A model generated the notes under the pieces. That model searched no databases. It was not told the origin of the DNA and saw nothing but the letters and a program-made list of their open reading frames with translations. Source: Flavobacteriales bacterium (lineage in GTDB: Bacteria > Bacteroidota > Bacteroidia > Flavobacteriales > UBA7430). Taken from it: a stretch of 64,000 nucleotides of DNA. The first letter of the stretch is position 1. Each line of letters begins with the position of its first letter. Location: positions 90,240-154,239 of the forward strand of contig NZJX01000019.1 in assembly GCA_002692065.1 (NCBI GenBank), given 5' to 3'. Made by a program: the position numbers and the translations under genes. Shown here piece after piece: positions 61,033-64,000 of this stretch.

Positions 61033-61831
61033 TTTTTTTCATATTTCGAGCAAGCAACCATCTTATGAAAGCTTCAGGCATAATTTTCATAAGAATTAGT
61101 AAAACTTTGGCTCCAATTCCAGGAATAATAACACTTTTTCTTCTAAACATTGAATAAATAATGTAAGAAGCTACAATGTTAACATATAAACTTGTCCATT
61201 TGGCTATGTTTCCACTTGCATTTATTCTTTTAACAACAGCAGAATTTGTATATACTCCTGCAGGACAAGAAACAGATACTTGAATTGATTCAGATTTTAG
61301 TTCTGTATATAGAGATTTTGAAAAAGAATAAATAAAACTTTTAGATGCTGAATACAGTGCTTTATAAGGTATAGGTCTGTAACTACCAAGACTGCTCATA
61401 TTTAAAATGTATGATTTATCAAATTTTTTTAATTCAGGTAAAAATAATTTAGTAAGCTGGATCATTGGCATAATATTAAGTCTGACTAAATTATCATCAA
61501 AATTTATTGAAGTTTCTTGAAATGATCCAGAATAACCAATACCTACATTATTTATCAAAATTTGAACTTTTAAATTATTAGTTTTGCAAAAATCATAAAT
61601 TTCAGTATAGCTACTTGGATTAAGAAGATCTTTACAAAGAATTTTACAATCTATATTATATTTTGAAATAATTTTATTTTTTAATAGTTCAAGTTCATTA
61701 AATTCTTTAGAAATTGCAATAGATGAAATTCCCCTAGATGCTAATTCTAACGCAATAGCTTTACCTATTCCCTGACTTGCACCAGTTATTAGGCAATATC
61801 CTGGGATTTTTTTTTGGGATTTTTTTTTCAT
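61016..61831 (-). CDS. Short-chain dehydrogenase/reductase (KR/DHRS-like)
   Basis: 'YCLITGASQGIGKAIALELASRGI', 'ILINNVGIGYSG', 'YKALYSASKSFIYSFSKSLYTELK'. Confidence 0.92.
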   Translation of the reverse strand: MKKKSQKKIPGYCLITGASQGIGKAIALELASRGISSIAISKEFNELELLKNKIISKYNIDCKILCKDLLNPSSYTEIYDFCKTNNLKVQILINNVGIGYSGSFQETSINFDDNLVRLNIMPMIQLTKLFLPELKKFDKSYILNMSSLGSYRPIPYKALYSASKSFIYSFSKSLYTELKSESIQVSVSCPAGVYTNSAVVKRINASGNIAKWTSLYVNIVASYIIYSMFRRKSVIIPGIGAKVLLILMKIMPEAFIRWLLARNMKKNDKQN

Positions 61832-61847
61832 TTACTATAATATTTTA

Positions 61848-61855
61848 CAAACATA
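61848..61855 (-). promoter_or_regulatory. Candidate -7 element (TATGTTTG) upstream of the SDR gene
   Basis: Minus-strand TATGTTTG 16 nt upstream of the SDR start codon; no clear -33 element. Confidence 0.3.
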
Positions 61856-61902
61856 ATTAAACTAATATGTTTAAAAGAATTATTTTTACTTTAAAAAATA
61901 AA

Positions 61903-62556
61903 ATGATTAAATTAAAAAAATTTATTTTTAATAATTTTCAGGAAAACACTTATATTATCTTCGATGAAACAAACGAATGTGTGATCATAGATCCTGGATG
62001 TAATTCAAAAATAGAAGATGATATGATATTGTCTTATATTAACTCTAAAAATTTAAAACCAGTTGAACTTTTAAATACTCATTGTCATTTAGACCATGTT
62101 TTTGGCAACTATTTATTTCAAAAAGAATATTCATTAATTCCAAAATTTCATAAACTAGATTTGCCATTGTATGTAAATCAAAAAAATATTGCTGATTCAT
62201 ATGGCATTAAATTTAATATTCCCAATTATAAGTCATTACATATAGATGAAAATGACAAAATTTATTTTGGACATAATTTTTTAGATATATTATTTACACC
62301 TGGACATTCTCCAGGACATTTATGTTTTTTTAATAAAAAAGAAAATATATTAATTTCAGGAGATCTAATTTTCCAATTAAGTGTTGGAAGAACAGACTTA
62401 CCTTTGGGTAATTTTCAAGATTTAATGAACTCAATTAATAAAAAAATTATTAATTTAAATGATGACATGAAAATTTACCCGGGCCATGGAAACAATTCAA
62501 ATATTGGTTTTGAAAAAAAAAATAATCCATTCATACGCGATCATATTGATATTTGA
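61903..62556 (+). CDS. MBL-fold metallohydrolase (glyoxalase II-like)
   Basis: 'FNNFQENTYIIFDETNECVIIDPGCNS', 'LLNTHCHLDHVFGNYLF', 'ILFTPGHSPGHLCFF', 'IYPGHGNNSNIGFEK'; ATG at 61903 preferred. Confidence 0.92.
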   Translation: MIKLKKFIFNNFQENTYIIFDETNECVIIDPGCNSKIEDDMILSYINSKNLKPVELLNTHCHLDHVFGNYLFQKEYSLIPKFHKLDLPLYVNQKNIADSYGIKFNIPNYKSLHIDENDKIYFGHNFLDILFTPGHSPGHLCFFNKKENILISGDLIFQLSVGRTDLPLGNFQDLMNSINKKIINLNDDMKIYPGHGNNSNIGFEKKNNPFIRDHIDI

Positions 62557-62841
62557 GTTAAAATAATTAATTGATCATTTTTTTAAAATGTATTTACTTT
62601 TTTTTAATTCAATTATTTAGATATTTAACCTTATTTAACCAATTTTTTAAGGTTATACTAGTAAAGACAAATTACTAACTAAAAACTCAACCTTTCTGAT
62701 TAAAACAATTAGTATTATTTGAAAATATAAGTTTCTAAATTTTTTGAATAATCAAAAAAAATAAATGGATAAAAAATATAATTTTTAGGTCAATCGAGAA
62801 GGTAAATTATTTTTTATTTTACTAAAATCAAATTAGCAAGA

Positions 62842-64000
62842 TTAAAACTTAACTAACATTCTTAATATAAAATTTCTGCCTGCTTGAGGATAATAAAAAT
62901 TTTCTACTGTTCTCTCTCCACCATAAACATAACCCCATGTATATCCATTATTTTCATATAACTCATTAAATAAGTTGTTTACCAACAAGGCAAATGTGGT
63001 TTCCTTAAACAAACCTTCATTAATTGTATATTTTAACTGTAAATTAAATATTGTATAAGAATTTAATTTCCGAGATTCTGTTGATGTATTATCTAAAAAT
63101 TGATCTCCAACATGCTTACCAAATAAATTAACACTTACTCTATCTAATGGAGTGTATAGTAATCCCGCAGAAGCTATAATATTTGGAGAAAATGCTAAAT
63201 CAGTATTGCTATGTTCGATTATGTCTTGTAAACCATCTTCACGATCATAATTATCAAGATATTCGTTAAATTCTTTTATTTTATTTTTACTTAAAGTCGT
63301 ATTACCATTAAAGATCAACTTGTCTGAAATTCTGAAGCCAGCTTCGAGTTCTAAACCTGCCCTATAACTCTCATCTACATTTGTTCTAGTATAATCACCT
63401 ACATCATTTATTTGTCCAGTCAATACTAATTGATCAGTATAATACATATAATATATATTAGCATTTATCATAAAATTTTGACCTTTGTAACGATATCCTG
63501 ATTCAAAATTTACTAGTTTTTCAACTTTAGGTTGATTTTGAGGTGTATTTTCTCTAAAATCTTTTCTGACTGGTTCTCTATTAGCTACAGCTAAAGAGGC
63601 ATAAGCATTATTTCTTTCATTAAAATCATACATAAATCCTGCTTTTGGATTGAAAAAATTAAAATTTCGAGTTTGATTAACTTCTTCTATTGATCCATTC
63701 ACATCATCAATTCCTAAAAAATTATAATTTATGAGTCTAAATTGTAAATCACCATAAAGAGTTAAATCATCAAAATTATAGTTACTCTTGATATAAGTAT
63801 GAGCCTCAAACTTTTCAGCATCATTATCATAGTAGCGATCTCTTATCTGACTATTAGAAGAATATTCCGCCCAAATAATTTCTCCAAAATGCCCTCCTTT
63901 GTATTGATTCGCACCACCACCAAAAATTACATTAAATTCATTTTTATCATAACTAAGGGAAAAAATACCTCCAAAGAAATGATTATCTAACCATCTTCTT
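62842..64000 (-). CDS. TonB-dependent receptor, C-terminal beta-barrel, truncated by window edge
   Basis: Open frame continues upstream of the listed ORF to the edge (…RRWLDNHFFGGIFSLSYDKNEFNVIFGGGANQYKGGHFGEIIWAEYSSNSQIRDRYYDND…NYNFLGIDDVNGSIEE…); C-terminal 'LFKETTFALLVNNLFNELYENNGYTWGY...NFYYPQAGRNFILRMLVKF'. Confidence 0.93.
   Translation of the reverse strand, partial: RRWLDNHFFGGIFSLSYDKNEFNVIFGGGANQYKGGHFGEIIWAEYSSNSQIRDRYYDNDAEKFEAHTYIKSNYNFDDLTLYGDLQFRLINYNFLGIDDVNGSIEEVNQTRNFNFFNPKAGFMYDFNERNNAYASLAVANREPVRKDFRENTPQNQPKVEKLVNFESGYRYKGQNFMINANIYYMYYTDQLVLTGQINDVGDYTRTNVDESYRAGLELEAGFRISDKLIFNGNTTLSKNKIKEFNEYLDNYDREDGLQDIIEHSNTDLAFSPNIIASAGLLYTPLDRVSVNLFGKHVGDQFLDNTSTESRKLNSYTIFNLQLKYTINEGLFKETTFALLVNNLFNELYENNGYTWGYVYGGERTVENFYYPQAGRNFILRMLVKF

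Noticed and set aside
62557-62841. Possible tRNA or structured RNA in the largest intergenic gap
   Set aside because: No cloverleaf, T-loop (GTTCRANNC) or acceptor pairing found by eye; left only as a low-level finding
1-64000. CRISPR arrays, IS elements, integrases, toxin-antitoxin or defence islands
   Set aside because: No direct repeat-spacer pattern, transposase or integrase motifs, or defence-type genes seen; gene content is almost entirely core metabolism and information processing

Overview
The window is an AT-rich, very compact chromosomal segment from an uncultured-type Bacteroidota (Flavobacteriia-like) bacterium. The evidence is T9SS C-terminal sorting domains, a gliding-motility-type C-terminal domain, Bacteroidota-type promoter motifs (TAnnTTTG), a long Bacteroidota-type RecQ and an IspH with extended length. 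It holds about 54 protein-coding genes, nearly all housekeeping: guaA (partial), mazG, def, ruvX, a split transketolase, rplS, trmD, valS, lpdA, a fused IcmF-type mutase, dapD, a tRNA-maturation cluster (tsaC/cca/miaA/rnz), pyrR-pyrB, rpsA, ispH, icd, clpB, umuDC, mnmE, sucD, fabG, lnt, pssA, lptB, tatC and recQ. There are also several secreted or T9SS-type proteins. I found no rRNA, tRNA, CRISPR array, IS element or prophage, and no convincing previously undescribed multi-gene system. The observations most worth a second look are: (1) a frameshift in an 11-A tract that removes the conserved C-terminal TM segment of a BatA/vWA-like membrane protein (sequencing error or transcriptional slippage); (2) a strong intrinsic terminator between rpsA and pyrR that leaves almost no room for a pyrRB promoter; (3) candidate leaderless or near-leaderless promoters at mnmE and lnt; (4) pervasive tail-to-tail abutting or overlapping convergent genes; (5) secreted proteins with unexplained domains.
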